Shown: positions 53,056 to 62,590 of the stretch, piece after piece
Numbering within the stretch: position 1 is the stretch's first letter
How the letters are laid out: every line of letters starts with the position of its first letter
Source: Bacillus timonensis
GTDB taxonomy: Bacteria > Bacillota > Bacilli > Bacillales > Bacillaceae_L
Direction of reading: 5' to 3'
Assembly (NCBI RefSeq): GCF_004799755.1
Contig: NZ_SLUB01000002.1
Coordinates: 1 to 64,000 of the forward strand
Length of the DNA: 64,000 nt
Notes under the pieces: model-generated
Databases searched by the model: none
Told to the model about the DNA's origin: nothing
What the model saw: only the letters and a program-made list of their open reading frames with translations
Program-made: the position numbers and the translations under genes

Positions 53056-53814
53056 ATGGATGTGGAGGTCAAGAACAACAATAGTGAAACGTATTTAAAG
53101 GACAACGAGGTTAAGAATTTAATCAAACTAAGTCAAGAAGGACGACAGGAGGCACGTGATTTAATCGTCCAGAAGAACATGAGGTTAGTTTGGTCTGTTG
53201 TACAACGATTTTTAAATCGAGGCTATGAACCAGATGATTTGTTTCAAATAGGCTGCATTGGATTATTGAAGTCTGTCGATAAATTTGATTTATCATATGA
53301 TGTTAAATTTTCAACCTACGCTGTACCAATGATAATCGGTGAAATCCAGCGCTTCATTAGAGACGACGGAACAGTGAAGGTGAGTCGTTCATTAAAGGAG
53401 ACCGGAAATAAAATCCGGAAAGCTAAGGATGAACTTTCAAAGCAGTTCGGTAGAGTTCCGACAATCGCAGAGATTGCGGAATACTTAGAAATCACTCCTG
53501 AGGATGTTGTATTAGCTCAAGAGGCAAGTCGTGCACCTTCATCCATTCACGAAACCGTATATGAAAATGATGGTGATCCGATTACATTGCTTGATCAAAT
53601 AGCGGATAATAACGAAACAAAGTGGTTTGATAAAATAGCATTAAAGGAAGCGATTCGCGAGCTAGATGAACGTGAGAGATTAATTGTTTTCCTGCGCTAT
53701 TATAAGGACCAAACCCAATCCGAAGTCGCAACAAGGTTGGGAATATCGCAAGTACAAGTGTCGAGGCTAGAGAAAAAAATATTACAACAAATGAAAGACC
53801 GAATGGACGTATGA
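53056..53814 (+). CDS. sigF: RNA polymerase sporulation sigma factor SigF
   Basis: The first forespore-specific sigma factor, 252 residues. Region 2 has GYEPDDLFQIGCIGLLKSVDKFD and FSTYAVPMIIGEIQRFIRDDG; region 4 has SEVATRLGISQVQVSRLEKKIL. The start MDVEVKNNN from ATG 53056 with GGAG 8 bases upstream matches B. subtilis; an in-frame TTG lies 6 bases earlier. It ends in a terminator stem. Activity is set by SpoIIAA/SpoIIAB coded just upstream. Confidence 0.97.
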   Translation: MDVEVKNNNSETYLKDNEVKNLIKLSQEGRQEARDLIVQKNMRLVWSVVQRFLNRGYEPDDLFQIGCIGLLKSVDKFDLSYDVKFSTYAVPMIIGEIQRFIRDDGTVKVSRSLKETGNKIRKAKDELSKQFGRVPTIAEIAEYLEITPEDVVLAQEASRAPSSIHETVYENDGDPITLLDQIADNNETKWFDKIALKEAIRELDERERLIVFLRYYKDQTQSEVATRLGISQVQVSRLEKKILQQMKDRMDV

Positions 53815-53829
53815 TCCATTCGGTTTTTT
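53798..53829 (+). terminator. Terminator after sigF
   Basis: ACCGAATGGA / TCCATTCGGT perfect 10-bp stem with a 7-nt loop that covers the stop codon, then T6. Confidence 0.92.
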
Positions 53830-53935
53830 CCGTTTTATCGTGGTAATTATTGGTGTTTGTACACCAGTCGCATTAGATAAATTAGATTTAACATACTATT
53901 TATATAAGGAAAACAATGTGTGGGGTGTGAAAGTG

Positions 53936-54556
53936 ATGGAAAAATCAATTTATGTTCGAATGCGCCATCGCGTACTGGTACAACCCAATACAACAATAAC
54001 TATTGGTGAAATCATACAAATAAGTGCTGAGGATAGCATCGTACAGGCTATTAAAAAGATCGTCATCCATCAAGTAAGCAAAAAAGACAAAAATATTATT
54101 GTCATTGATGTGATGAAAGTGATTGAACAAATTAGGAGGCGATTTCCTCATGTTGATATTCAGACAGTTGGTCCCGCACAAACCATCATTGAGGTAGCTA
54201 TTAAGAAAAAACGATTTGCCTCTGCGCTGTTTGTAGCCGTTTGGTTTTTATTATTTACAGGAGCAGCCCTTACAATGATGAATTTCCATGAAGATGTGTC
54301 AATGAGAGAGGTTCATTTGCGCATCTATACCATGATAACAGGTGACGTAGTTCCTAAACCCTTGTTATTTCAAATTCCATATTCATTAGGTTTGGGACTA
54401 GGGATGATTTTATTTTTTAATCATTTTTTCCGTAAGCGTCTCAACGAAGAACCAAGTCCACTAGAAGTTGAAATGTTTAATTACCAACAGGATTTAGATA
54501 ATTATTTAATATTTAATGAAAACAAAGAAAGTATGAAACACATTGATGACAATTAA
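53936..54556 (+). CDS. spoVAA: Stage V sporulation protein AA
   Basis: First gene of the seven-gene spoVA operon, whose products move Ca-dipicolinic acid into the forespore and out at germination. The 206-residue protein has an N-terminal soluble domain (MEKSIYVRMRHRVLVQPN...) and two membrane segments (about 101-119 and 148-165), with FFRKRLNEEPSPLEVEMFNYQ near the end. ATG 53936 matches the B. subtilis N-terminus; the frame opens earlier at 53840 without support. The spoVAB frame overlaps its end. Confidence 0.93.
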   Translation: MEKSIYVRMRHRVLVQPNTTITIGEIIQISAEDSIVQAIKKIVIHQVSKKDKNIIVIDVMKVIEQIRRRFPHVDIQTVGPAQTIIEVAIKKKRFASALFVAVWFLLFTGAALTMMNFHEDVSMREVHLRIYTMITGDVVPKPLLFQIPYSLGLGLGMILFFNHFFRKRLNEEPSPLEVEMFNYQQDLDNYLIFNENKESMKHIDDN

Positions 54557-54965
54557 AGTCCTTTTAATTATGTTTATTGGACTAGGAAGTGGACTTGCTG
54601 TTGGAGGCGGTTTTGTTGCTTTTTTAGCCGTCTTAGGGATTATTCCACGATTAACACAACTAACGAAAACCATGAAATTCATTCGATTTTATGAATGGGG
54701 GGTTGTATTAGGAGCAGTGTTTGGTGGCTGGTTTACTCTAAATGATTATATCTTTAATCTTTGGGAGATTTTAGTACTTCCCGTTGGATTAGCAAGTGGG
54801 ATATTCGTCGGGATGCTGGCAGCTGCACTTACAGAAGTACTAAATGTTTTTCCAATCTTAGCTAAACGCATAGGAATCGAAAATAAAATCATTATTTTAG
54901 TGATGGCGATCGTGTTCGGGAAAATCGCCGGGTCATTATTTCAATGGATGTACTATGTGAAATGA
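54546..54965 (+). CDS. spoVAB: Stage V sporulation protein AB
   Basis: A 139-residue membrane protein with about four helices (MTIKVLLIMFIGLGSGLAVGGGFVAFLAV at the start) and a conserved ..MYYVK end. Part of the SpoVA channel complex; its exact role is unclear. ATG 54546 overlaps spoVAA by 11 bases; TTG 54543 is a less likely start. RBS is weak, in line with coupled translation. Confidence 0.92.
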   Translation: MTIKVLLIMFIGLGSGLAVGGGFVAFLAVLGIIPRLTQLTKTMKFIRFYEWGVVLGAVFGGWFTLNDYIFNLWEILVLPVGLASGIFVGMLAAALTEVLNVFPILAKRIGIENKIIILVMAIVFGKIAGSLFQWMYYVK

Positions 54966-55010
54966 TCTTATAACGGATATATATTTTACAACGCAGGGAG
55001 TGAACATAGA

Positions 55011-55472
55011 GTGGCTACTAAGAAAAAGATAAAAGACGATTATAAAAATAGCATCAAAAAGTACCAGCCAAAACCAAAGTATTTTTTTAATTGCATTAAA
55101 GCATTTTTGGTTGGAGGTTTTATCTGCATTATTGGACAAGGGATACAGAACTTCTATATGACCGTATTTGATTTTACGGAAAAAGATGTGGGAAACCCAA
55201 CTGTCGCAACTCTTATTCTAATCTCCTCGTTATTAACTGGGTTTGGCTTATACGACAAGATTGGACAATTTGCAGGTGCGGGCTCGGCGGTACCTGTTAC
55301 AGGATTTGCAAATTCGATGACAAGTGCCGCAATGGAGTATAAAAGCGAAGGTGTTGTATTAGGAATTGCCACGAATATGTTTAAGCTCGCAGGCAGCGTA
55401 ATTGTGTTTGGAGCAGTTTCTGCGTATATTGTTGGGATTATTCGTTATTTCTTTAATCTCACAATATCTTGA
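55011..55472 (+). CDS. spoVAC: Stage V sporulation protein AC
   Basis: A 153-residue membrane protein; in B. subtilis SpoVAC acts as a mechanosensitive channel in dipicolinic acid release. A basic cytoplasmic start (KKKIKDDYKNSIKKYQPKPKYFFN) is followed by helices with GGFICIIGQGIQNFY, GLYDKIGQFAGAGSAVPVTGFANSMTSAAMEYKSEG. It is paralogous to SpoVAEb downstream. Starts at GTG 55011 with GGGAGTG upstream. Confidence 0.95.
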   Translation: MATKKKIKDDYKNSIKKYQPKPKYFFNCIKAFLVGGFICIIGQGIQNFYMTVFDFTEKDVGNPTVATLILISSLLTGFGLYDKIGQFAGAGSAVPVTGFANSMTSAAMEYKSEGVVLGIATNMFKLAGSVIVFGAVSAYIVGIIRYFFNLTIS

Positions 55473-55490
55473 TTGCAAGGAGTGAATGAC

Positions 55491-56507
55491 ATGAGGCTAG
55501 TTGGAAAACAAACATGGGTATTTGAGAATCAAATTTTTTTAAATTCAACAGGAACTGCGGTTGGACCAAAAGAAAGCTTAGGTCCTTTAGGTACAAGTTT
55601 TGATATAAAGTATGATGAATTGCACTGTGGCGAAGATTCTTGGGAATCTGCCGAAAGAAGGCTTATGGTGGATTCGATTGATTCTTGCCTGCAAAAAGTG
55701 AACTTGTCAAATGATGATATAGATTTCTTTTTAGCAGGGGACTTATTAAATCAAAATGTGACGACAAACTATGCTGCTAGACATCATCAAATCCCGTTAA
55801 TCTGCATGTTTGGTGCTTGTTCAACATCTATGGAGACTCTTGCTGTAGGATCAGCTCTTGTTGATGCAGGATTTGCAAACAGAATTCTAGCATCGACGAG
55901 TAGTCATAACGCCACGGCTGAAAGACAATTCCGATATCCAACCGAATATGGAGGACAAAAGCCAGATACAGCAACCTTTACAGCAACAGGTGGTGGTACT
56001 GCTCTAGTAAGTAAAGAGAAGGGACCGATACGGATTACTTCAGCGACAATAGGAAAAGTGGTGGACCTAGGAATAACAAATCCATTTGACCTTGGTTCTG
56101 CAATGGCACCAGCAGCGGCGGATACCATCACCAGACATTTTCAGGATTTAAATATTAATCAGGATGAATATGACCTGATAGCGACTGGTGATCTCTCAGG
56201 TGTTGGCAGTCCAATCTTAAAAGAGATGGTAAAAGAAGAAGGGTATGATTTGGGCAATAAACATAACGATTGCGGACTGATGCTTTATCACTCAGACCAA
56301 GAGGTTTTTGCTGGTGGGAGTGGATGTGCTTGTTCAGCCATTGTGACGTATGGGCACATTGTAAAAGAACTTATCAGTGGCAATTTAAACAAGGTGTTTA
56401 TTGTTGCAACAGGTGCACTTCTTAGCCCGACAATGATACAGCAAAAGGAAACCATCCCTACGATCGCACATGGTGTTGTGTTGGAACGTGTTCAAGGTGG
56501 TGAATAG
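55491..56507 (+). CDS. spoVAD: Stage V sporulation protein AD
   Basis: A 338-residue thiolase-fold protein that binds dipicolinic acid; length identical to B. subtilis. Recognisable segments are GKQTWVFENQIFLNSTGTAVGPKES at the start, FGACSTSMETLAVGSALVDAG (the Cys pocket, about 110-130) and DYDLIATGDLS-like DEYDLIATGDLSGVGSP. ATG 55491 with AAGGAGTG upstream is used; the longer frame from 55473 has no RBS. Confidence 0.96.
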   Translation: MRLVGKQTWVFENQIFLNSTGTAVGPKESLGPLGTSFDIKYDELHCGEDSWESAERRLMVDSIDSCLQKVNLSNDDIDFFLAGDLLNQNVTTNYAARHHQIPLICMFGACSTSMETLAVGSALVDAGFANRILASTSSHNATAERQFRYPTEYGGQKPDTATFTATGGGTALVSKEKGPIRITSATIGKVVDLGITNPFDLGSAMAPAAADTITRHFQDLNINQDEYDLIATGDLSGVGSPILKEMVKEEGYDLGNKHNDCGLMLYHSDQEVFAGGSGCACSAIVTYGHIVKELISGNLNKVFIVATGALLSPTMIQQKETIPTIAHGVVLERVQGGE

Positions 56508-56510
56508 GTA

Positions 56511-56861
56511 ATGGAATACTTATACGCATTTTTAGTTGGTGGAGCAATATGTGTGGTTGGACAGCTCTTACTTGATTTTGCAAAGTTAACACCCGCTCAT
56601 GTAATGAGTGTTTTTGTCGTATTAGGTAGTATTTTGGATGGTTTTAATCTCTACGACAATTTAATCCGATTTGCAGGTGCTGGAGCGACAGTTCCAATTA
56701 CAAGCTTTGGACATTCCCTTTTACATGGGGCGATGCAAAGTGCGGAGGAACATGGATTTATTGGAATTGCGATGGGGATATTTGAATTAACTTCAGCGGG
56801 AATATCCTCTGCAATATTATTCTCCTTTTTAGTTGCATTGATTTTCAGAGCGAAAGGATAA
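56511..56861 (+). CDS. spoVAEB: Stage V sporulation protein AEb
   Basis: A 116-residue membrane protein with three to four helices, paralogous to SpoVAC ([33 protein letters not shown] matches the SpoVAC core). It probably forms part of the DPA channel. It is 3 bp after spoVAD and 5 bp before spoVAEa. Its RBS (AAGGTGG) lies in the end of spoVAD. Confidence 0.94.
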   Translation: MEYLYAFLVGGAICVVGQLLLDFAKLTPAHVMSVFVVLGSILDGFNLYDNLIRFAGAGATVPITSFGHSLLHGAMQSAEEHGFIGIAMGIFELTSAGISSAILFSFLVALIFRAKG

Positions 56862-56866
56862 AATAT

Positions 56867-57457
56867 ATGGACGAAGCTAGAAGAAAAGTGATTCTAATAA
56901 CAGATGGCGATGAATATGCAAAAAAGACATTAGAATACATTGCAAAAGAAGTAGGGGGACGATGTATTTCCAAATCACATGGAAACCCAACAACCTTATC
57001 AGGAAAAGAAATGGTGGAGTACATTTTAGATACCCCTTACGACCCTGTTTTTGTTATGTTCGATGATAGTGGATTGTTGGGGGAAGGAATGGGCGAACAT
57101 GCATTAAAGTATGTCGCAACTCATCCTAAAATTGAAGTATTAGGTGTTATTGCTGTTGCTTCGAAGACCCACCAAACTGAATGGACAAAAGTAGACATAA
57201 ATATTGACAGAGACGGTAATCTGACAGAATACGGAGTCGATAAAAGTGGGATTCCTGAATATGACATTGGTCGAATAAACGGAGATACAGTGTATTGTTT
57301 AGATTCACTAGATGTTCCAATAATCGTAGGAATGGGAGATATCGGAAAAATGGCACGTAAAGATGATCTTAAAATTGGTGCCCCCATTACAAGAAAAGCA
57401 GTGGATCTAATACTCGAAAGGAGTGGTTATGATCGGAAAGGAAAAGAATTCAAGTAA
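56867..57457 (+). CDS. spoVAEA: Stage V sporulation protein AEa
   Basis: A 196-residue soluble protein of the spoVA operon. It begins [28 protein letters not shown] and has [21 protein letters not shown] and [16 protein letters not shown], the family pattern. It lacks membrane segments; function unknown. Its last 29 bases overlap spoVAF. Confidence 0.92.
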   Translation: MDEARRKVILITDGDEYAKKTLEYIAKEVGGRCISKSHGNPTTLSGKEMVEYILDTPYDPVFVMFDDSGLLGEGMGEHALKYVATHPKIEVLGVIAVASKTHQTEWTKVDINIDRDGNLTEYGVDKSGIPEYDIGRINGDTVYCLDSLDVPIIVGMGDIGKMARKDDLKIGAPITRKAVDLILERSGYDRKGKEFK

Positions 57458-58907
57458 GACTCCAATTTCTCCTGATATAGTTAAAAATGATAAATTTTTC
57501 GAATCGCGCATAGGTTTAGGAACGACAAATTTTGATATTGGTGTTAGAAAGTTTAAGATTCTAAATAAGGAAGTACATCTCTATTTTTTAAATGGTCTGT
57601 GTGATACTGCATTTATTGTTCAAATTTTAGAGGAAATTGTGAATATCAATGATAATGAAAAGAATTCTTATCGAGCTTTCAACATCATTGAGAACCGACT
57701 GGTTCATCAGCAAGTAAGTACCATCAAGAATTTAGATGAAGCCGTTGATACGATCCTTTCGGGACTTATCCTCTTTTTAGTTGAAGGGGAGGATTCGGGG
57801 CTAGCAGTTGATGTAAGAAGTTATCCAGGAAGGACACCTCAAGAGCCCGATACCGAAAAAGTAATCCGAGGTGCTCGAGATGGATATGTAGAAAATATTA
57901 TCGTGAATTGTGCTTTAACAAGAAGAAGAATACGTGATGAAAGGCTGCGTAACGAGATTATGCAGGTCGGTGAGAGATCAAAAACGGATATTTGTATCTC
58001 TTATATCCAAGATGTGGCCGACCCAAATTTAGTGAAAATCATTAAGAAGGAACTCAGTAAGATTGATGTGGATGGACTAACAATGGCGGATAAAACAATT
58101 GAGGAATTTATTGTTCATCAAGGGTTTAATCCATATCCGTTGGTTAGATATACGGAGCGTCCTGATGTTGCAGCAACTCATTTACTTGAGGGACATGTGG
58201 TGATCATGGTGGATACTTCACCGAGTGTCATTATCACTCCTACAACAATGTTCCATCACGTGCAGCATGCTGAAGAATATCGCCAAGCTCCCGCTGTTGG
58301 TACATTGCTACGGTGGACAAGGTTTGTTGGGATAATTGCTTCTATTTTTCTGTTACCCCTTTGGTTTTTATTAGTTTTAGAACCGGATATGATCCCAAAA
58401 GCAATTGATTATATTGGACCAAATGAAAAGTCAAATATCCCAATTGTGATCCAAATTTTCCTTGCCGATATGGGAATTGAATTTTTAAGGATGGCGGCCA
58501 TTCATACGCCGACACCATTATCAACTGCGATGGGTTTGATTGCGGCAGCATTAATTGGTCAAATTGCAATCGATGTTGGGTTGTTTGGACCAGAGGTGAT
58601 TCTTTATGTAGCAATTGCAGCGGTAGGTATATTTGCAACGCCAAGCTATGAATTGAGTGCTGCAAATAAAATAGCGAGATTATTTCTGTTAGTCTTAGTG
58701 GCAATTTTTAAGGTACCAGGATTTATTATAGGTTGTACCATCTATTTCTTGTTCTTGGCGAATATCCGGTCCCTAAATACTCCATATTTATGGCCGTTTT
58801 TACCTTTCAACGCAAAAGCATTATTACAAATTGTGATTCGAACTTCTGTACCTGGAGCAAAGTTAAGACCAAGTATCGTACACCCTCAAAAACCTTTCAA
58901 ACAATAG
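57429..58907 (+). CDS. spoVAF: Stage V sporulation protein AF
   Basis: A 492-residue protein resembling germinant receptor A subunits (GerAA family). The N-terminal two-thirds is soluble, with [41 protein letters not shown] as the GerA signature, followed by about five membrane segments (roughly residues 300-450). It enhances germination with FigP in B. subtilis. ATG 57429 has GAAAGGAG 6 bases upstream; it overlaps spoVAEa. Last gene of the operon, ending before a terminator. Confidence 0.94.
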   Translation: MIGKEKNSSKTPISPDIVKNDKFFESRIGLGTTNFDIGVRKFKILNKEVHLYFLNGLCDTAFIVQILEEIVNINDNEKNSYRAFNIIENRLVHQQVSTIKNLDEAVDTILSGLILFLVEGEDSGLAVDVRSYPGRTPQEPDTEKVIRGARDGYVENIIVNCALTRRRIRDERLRNEIMQVGERSKTDICISYIQDVADPNLVKIIKKELSKIDVDGLTMADKTIEEFIVHQGFNPYPLVRYTERPDVAATHLLEGHVVIMVDTSPSVIITPTTMFHHVQHAEEYRQAPAVGTLLRWTRFVGIIASIFLLPLWFLLVLEPDMIPKAIDYIGPNEKSNIPIVIQIFLADMGIEFLRMAAIHTPTPLSTAMGLIAAALIGQIAIDVGLFGPEVILYVAIAAVGIFATPSYELSAANKIARLFLLVLVAIFKVPGFIIGCTIYFLFLANIRSLNTPYLWPFLPFNAKALLQIVIRTSVPGAKLRPSIVHPQKPFKQ

Positions 58908-58966
58908 TTGCACCATATAAAACGTTGTGTTAATCTATTTTCCATAGCACAGCGTTAAAGATAGTA

Positions 58967-59007
58967 TGACAGCTGATGACTATAAGTGATTAGCTGTCAT
59001 TTTTTTG
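58967..59007 (+). terminator. Terminator after spoVAF
   Basis: ATGACAGCT / AGCTGTCAT stem with a long loop, followed by seven T. Confidence 0.85.
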
Positions 59008-59084
59008 GAAAAGCTGGAGTGCACGTAAAACTATTTTATCATAAAGGCTCTGATGAGTACCTTATGAAGGAATGAGGGGAATCG

Positions 59085-60404
59085 ATGTTTTTGCATGGAA
59101 CAAGTAAAGTAAATGAAAAAAACCACTTAGAAATTGGTGGGGTAGATACTGTAGAATTAGCAAAACAATATGGCACACCTTTATATGTGTATGATGTTGC
59201 ACTTATCAGAGAACGTGCTAGAAGCTTTCGTGAAACATTTAAGCGTTTAAATATTGCTGCACAGGTTGCATACGCGAGTAAAGCCTTCTCTACAATCGCG
59301 ATGGTACAGTTAGCTCATGAGGAAGGTTTATCTCTAGATGTCGTTTCAGGCGGGGAACTATTTACAGCCATACAAGCTGGTTTCCCAGTAGAACGTATTC
59401 ACTTCCACGGAAATAATAAAAGCTATGAAGAACTGGATATGGCGGTTAAAAATAATATTGGCTGTATTGTTGTCGATAATTTTTATGAACTATCTTTGTT
59501 AGAGCAGGTTTGTATTGAAAATAAAACAACGATGAAGATTTTATTGCGGGTAACACCAGGAGTTGAAGCACACACCCATGATTATATTACGACTGGGCAA
59601 GATGACTCTAAGTTTGGCTTTGGACTCGAAAATGGACAGGCAGACCAAGCTGTAGAGCAGGCACTTCATTCAGAATACTTAGAGTTATTAGGAATTCATT
59701 CTCATATTGGTTCTCAAATTTTTGAAACAACTGGATTTTTAGTGGCTGCTGGAAAAATGTTTGGAAAACTTAAAGACTGGAAGGATCGCTTTGGATTTGC
59801 ACCTAAAGTATTAAATCTTGGTGGTGGTTTTGGAATTCGCTATACAGAAGAAGATAAGCCACTTCCAGCATCAAAGTATGTAGAAGCCATTATCGGTGAA
59901 GTAAAAAAGCATGCGGATGATCTTTCAATTGATATTCCTGAAATATGGATTGAGCCAGGTCGTTCAATTGTAGGTGACGCTGGAACGACGATTTATTCTG
60001 TTGGTTCGCGAAAAGAAGTACCTAATATCCGTCAATATATTGCAATTGATGGGGGCATGACAGATAATATTAGACCGGCCTTATACCAAGCAAAATATGA
60101 AGCGGTGTTAGCGAATCGTGTAGAGGATCCTGTGGAAGAAACCGTTTCAATTGCTGGTAAATGCTGTGAATCTGGCGATATGTTAATCTGGGATTTACCA
60201 TTACCAAAAGCAAATTCAGACGATATGTTAGCTGTTTTCTGTACAGGTGCATATGGATATGCTATGGCTAATAATTATAACCGTATCCCAAGACCTGCAG
60301 TTGTATTTGTAGAGAATGGTGAGGCGCAGCTTGTGGTTCAACGTGAAAGTTACGAAGATTTAGTGAGACTAGATATCCCATTAAAATCTAAGATAGTTGA
60401 TTAA
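59085..60404 (+). CDS. lysA: Diaminopimelate decarboxylase
   Basis: A 439-residue PLP enzyme for the last step of lysine synthesis. The PLP Lys is in VAYASKAFSTIAM (about residues 59-71), the His in GIHSHIGSQI, GGGFGIRY binds phosphate, EPGRSIVGDAG and CCESGD are substrate motifs. RBS GAGGGG precedes ATG 59085. No lysine riboswitch was recognised in the 177 bp upstream. Position after spoVAF matches B. subtilis. Confidence 0.96.
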   Translation: MFLHGTSKVNEKNHLEIGGVDTVELAKQYGTPLYVYDVALIRERARSFRETFKRLNIAAQVAYASKAFSTIAMVQLAHEEGLSLDVVSGGELFTAIQAGFPVERIHFHGNNKSYEELDMAVKNNIGCIVVDNFYELSLLEQVCIENKTTMKILLRVTPGVEAHTHDYITTGQDDSKFGFGLENGQADQAVEQALHSEYLELLGIHSHIGSQIFETTGFLVAAGKMFGKLKDWKDRFGFAPKVLNLGGGFGIRYTEEDKPLPASKYVEAIIGEVKKHADDLSIDIPEIWIEPGRSIVGDAGTTIYSVGSRKEVPNIRQYIAIDGGMTDNIRPALYQAKYEAVLANRVEDPVEETVSIAGKCCESGDMLIWDLPLPKANSDDMLAVFCTGAYGYAMANNYNRIPRPAVVFVENGEAQLVVQRESYEDLVRLDIPLKSKIVD

Positions 60405-60420
60405 ATAGAACATGAACTTA

Positions 60421-60450
60421 AAAACCCACGAAAACTCGTGGGTTTTTCTT
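60421..60450. terminator. Bidirectional terminator lysA / ypuA
   Basis: AAAACCCACGA / TCGTGGGTTTT perfect 11-bp stem with 4-nt loop, then T-rich sequence. Confidence 0.92.
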
Positions 60451-60458
60451 TTTAGACT

Positions 60459-61328
60459 TTATTTAAAAAGATTTTTAATGGCATCAATTAAGTTTACAAA
60501 AAATTCTTTAAGCTTATTTAAAAAGCTTTGTCCTTCTTCCGATTCCAGAAAGTTTGTTAATTTCTCCTTTGCTAAATTTAGTTGTTCACCAACCTGATTC
60601 CAGTCAATATTAAGATCCATTAGTTTTTTAAAAAGGTCCATTAGTCGATCGATGTCGGCATCTGTTAACGTAATTCCTAAGTCATTTGCAGCATTTACAA
60701 TAATAGTCCGGAGTTCTTCATCGTTTTTCGGTGCGTTTTTCGCAATTTCATCCTTAATTTTTGCCATTAACGCCGCAGCATCATCGGCACCAATTTTTTC
60801 ACTTAATTTTGTAGTTTCAACCATTTCTTCGTTGGCAATCTGCTTAACATCTTCAGGAATAACTTGATCTGAAGATATCTCATAAGCTTTAATAATCCCA
60901 GTTAATGCGGCGGTTCCAGAAACATCAAAAGGTCCAGTTACATAGATCGTTGCATCTTTCACACCAGCTGTAATTAATGCATTTGCATACATTTCTTCTG
61001 TAATGAGTGTAATATGATTAGAAATGGTTACATCTAGTCCAGAACCTTTTTCCCCAATTGTGATTGATGCTGAAGATAATGCTTTGTTTCCAATTCTAGC
61101 CTTTGGTATATAGTTTCCAAGGTACTGATGTTCTTCCGCGTTTGTAACAACGACGGTCTGTGGGTTCTCTGGTGCATTCATTTCTTTTAAAATTGCTTCT
61201 TTTTGTGTTTCGGTTAGGTCCTGACCAAGTGTAATAATCACATCTCCAGGTGTAGCGTCCGCGAAGCTAAGTGATGGGAAAATGAGTGAAAACATCAGTA
61301 AAAAAGTGAGTATACGTTTATATCTCAA
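60459..61328 (-). CDS. ypuA: YpuA-type exported protein (DUF1002)
   Basis: A 289-residue exported protein of the DUF1002 family. It has a signal peptide (MRYKRILTFLLMFSLIFPSLSFA), then DVIITLGQDLTETQKEAILKEM and VVVTNAEEHQYLG as the family opening, GSGLDVTISNHITLITEEMYANALITAGV in the middle, and a helical C-terminal part. I start at TTG 61328 because AGGAGGT lies 6 bases upstream; the frame runs to 61358 with no RBS. Place between lysA and ppiB is as in B. subtilis ypuA. Function unknown. Confidence 0.87.
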   Translation of the reverse strand: MRYKRILTFLLMFSLIFPSLSFADATPGDVIITLGQDLTETQKEAILKEMNAPENPQTVVVTNAEEHQYLGNYIPKARIGNKALSSASITIGEKGSGLDVTISNHITLITEEMYANALITAGVKDATIYVTGPFDVSGTAALTGIIKAYEISSDQVIPEDVKQIANEEMVETTKLSEKIGADDAAALMAKIKDEIAKNAPKNDEELRTIIVNAANDLGITLTDADIDRLMDLFKKLMDLNIDWNQVGEQLNLAKEKLTNFLESEEGQSFLNKLKEFFVNLIDAIKNLFK

Positions 61329-61521
61329 ACTAGTTACCTCCTTAATTTTTAAAAACAAGGTGATCCATCGTCCATATTATACATTATTCTTCACCTAAAA
61401 TATCTTTCTGACGGTGATTAATGAAAAACGCCTCCTCTTGAGATTGGATTATTCCAACCTTTTATAGTAAAATGAACTCGTTCAATACATATGGACGAAA
61501 GAAATTAAGTGGAGGTTTCAA

Positions 61522-61956
61522 ATGAAAAAAGCTAGCATTGAATTCGAAAATGGAGAAAAAATCGTCATTGAGTTATATCCAAATGAGGCACCTGGAACTG
61601 TTGCAAATTTTGAAAAGCTTGCAAATGAAGGATTTTATAACGGCTTAACATTCCATCGTGTCATTCCTGGCTTTGTCGCGCAAGGCGGCTGCCCTCGTGG
61701 AAATGGAACAGGTGGTCCTGGGTATACAATTAAATGTGAAACAGAAGGAAATCCACATAAACATGTACCAGGTGCATTGTCAATGGCACATGCTGGAAAA
61801 GATACTGGTGGAAGTCAATTTTTCATCGTCCATGAGTCACAACCTCATTTAGATGGTGTGCACACTGTTTTCGGTCAAGTAATTGAAGGTTTGGAATCTG
61901 TATACCGTATTAAACAAGGCGATGTAATGAAAGAAGTTAAAGTTTGGGAAGAGTAA
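61522..61956 (+). CDS. ppiB: Peptidyl-prolyl cis-trans isomerase (cyclophilin)
   Basis: A 144-residue cytoplasmic cyclophilin that speeds proline isomerisation in protein folding. Active-site residues are seen in [15 protein letters not shown] (Arg and Phe-x-x-Gln, about residues 43-57), GSQFFIVHE, and HTVFGQV. AAGTGGAGG is upstream of ATG 61522. The gene is single, with its own terminator. Confidence 0.96.
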   Translation: MKKASIEFENGEKIVIELYPNEAPGTVANFEKLANEGFYNGLTFHRVIPGFVAQGGCPRGNGTGGPGYTIKCETEGNPHKHVPGALSMAHAGKDTGGSQFFIVHESQPHLDGVHTVFGQVIEGLESVYRIKQGDVMKEVKVWEE

Positions 61957-61964
61957 GAAATCGG

Positions 61965-61997
61965 GCACAACAGGTCATTCTTGTTGTGTCTTTTTGT
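61965..61997 (+). terminator. Terminator after ppiB
   Basis: GCACAACA / TGTTGTGT stem (G-U closing pair), then CTTTTTG. Confidence 0.8.
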
Positions 61998-62029
61998 TTG
62001 TCCTATAATGATACTTGAGGTGAAACCAG

Positions 62030-62116
62030 ATGGGTAAAGGAAGATGGACCGTATTTTTTGTTTTGCTATTCATTGCAATTGCATGGGGAGTCATTTATTG
62101 GTTGTTTATCGTGTAG
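62030..62116 (+). CDS. Hypothetical 28-aa membrane protein
   Basis: A short frame with GAGGTG 8 bases before its ATG. The product MGKGRWTVFFVLLFIAIAWG... has a basic start and a single hydrophobic helix ending in WLFIV. The good RBS and composition make it a likely membrane miniprotein. I do not recognise a family. It sits alone between the ppiB terminator and the FMN riboswitch. Confidence 0.6.
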   Translation: MGKGRWTVFFVLLFIAIAWGVIYWLFIV

Positions 62117-62226
62117 GATCATTCATAGAACTCTAAAATACATAATTTGTATTGTTAAGCATTAAATTCGACAAAATAAGAGTACTTTATGTTATACTGA
62201 TTTACATCGCTAAAAGAATAAAATAG

Positions 62227-62410
62227 TTTCCTTCGGGGTTAGGTGAAATTCCTTACCGACGGTGATGAACAATTGTTCTAAGCCCGTGACCCATTTTATT
62301 ATCAATTCTAATATTGATAGGCTATTTGCCATGAGAATTCATTTAAAATGGTGGACTTTGGTGAGAATCCAAGGCCGACAGTTAAAGTCTGGATGGGAGA
62401 AGGATGTTAG
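62227..62410 (+). promoter_or_regulatory. FMN (RFN) riboswitch of the riboflavin operon
   Basis: The conserved RFN segments occur in order: CTTCGGGGTTAGGTGAAATT (62231), TTACCGACGGTGATGA, AAGCCCGTGACCC, a variable arm (about 62300-62345), GGTGAGAATCC, GGCCGACAGT and AGTCTGGATGGGAGAAGGATG (about 62387). Bound FMN should favour the downstream terminator and reduce rib expression. Confidence 0.96.
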
Positions 62411-62496
62411 TACGGTATGTGAAAAATATTTGTCCACGATACCTTTATTTAGTATGGGCAAAATACATATTCTGTTGCTTGAATAACATCGACCAG

Positions 62497-62527
62497 GACC
62501 CCGGATTGTTTTCCGAGGTCTTTTTTG
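62497..62527 (+). terminator. Terminator of the FMN riboswitch
   Basis: GACCCCGGA / TCCGAGGTC stem (one mismatch), followed by TTTTTTG, placed between the aptamer and ribD. Confidence 0.88.
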
Positions 62528-62590
62528 TTTAGGAACTAAGTAAGAACTCCCGTAATTTGTACATGATAAATAGAAAGGAGTGTAGATAAC

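Noticed and set aside
58908-59084. Lysine riboswitch before lysA
   Set aside because: The stretch is short and shows only a terminator stem and an RBS; no L-box segments were found.
62262-62486. Protein-coding frame of 74 aa
   Set aside because: It lies wholly inside the FMN riboswitch and shows no family features.
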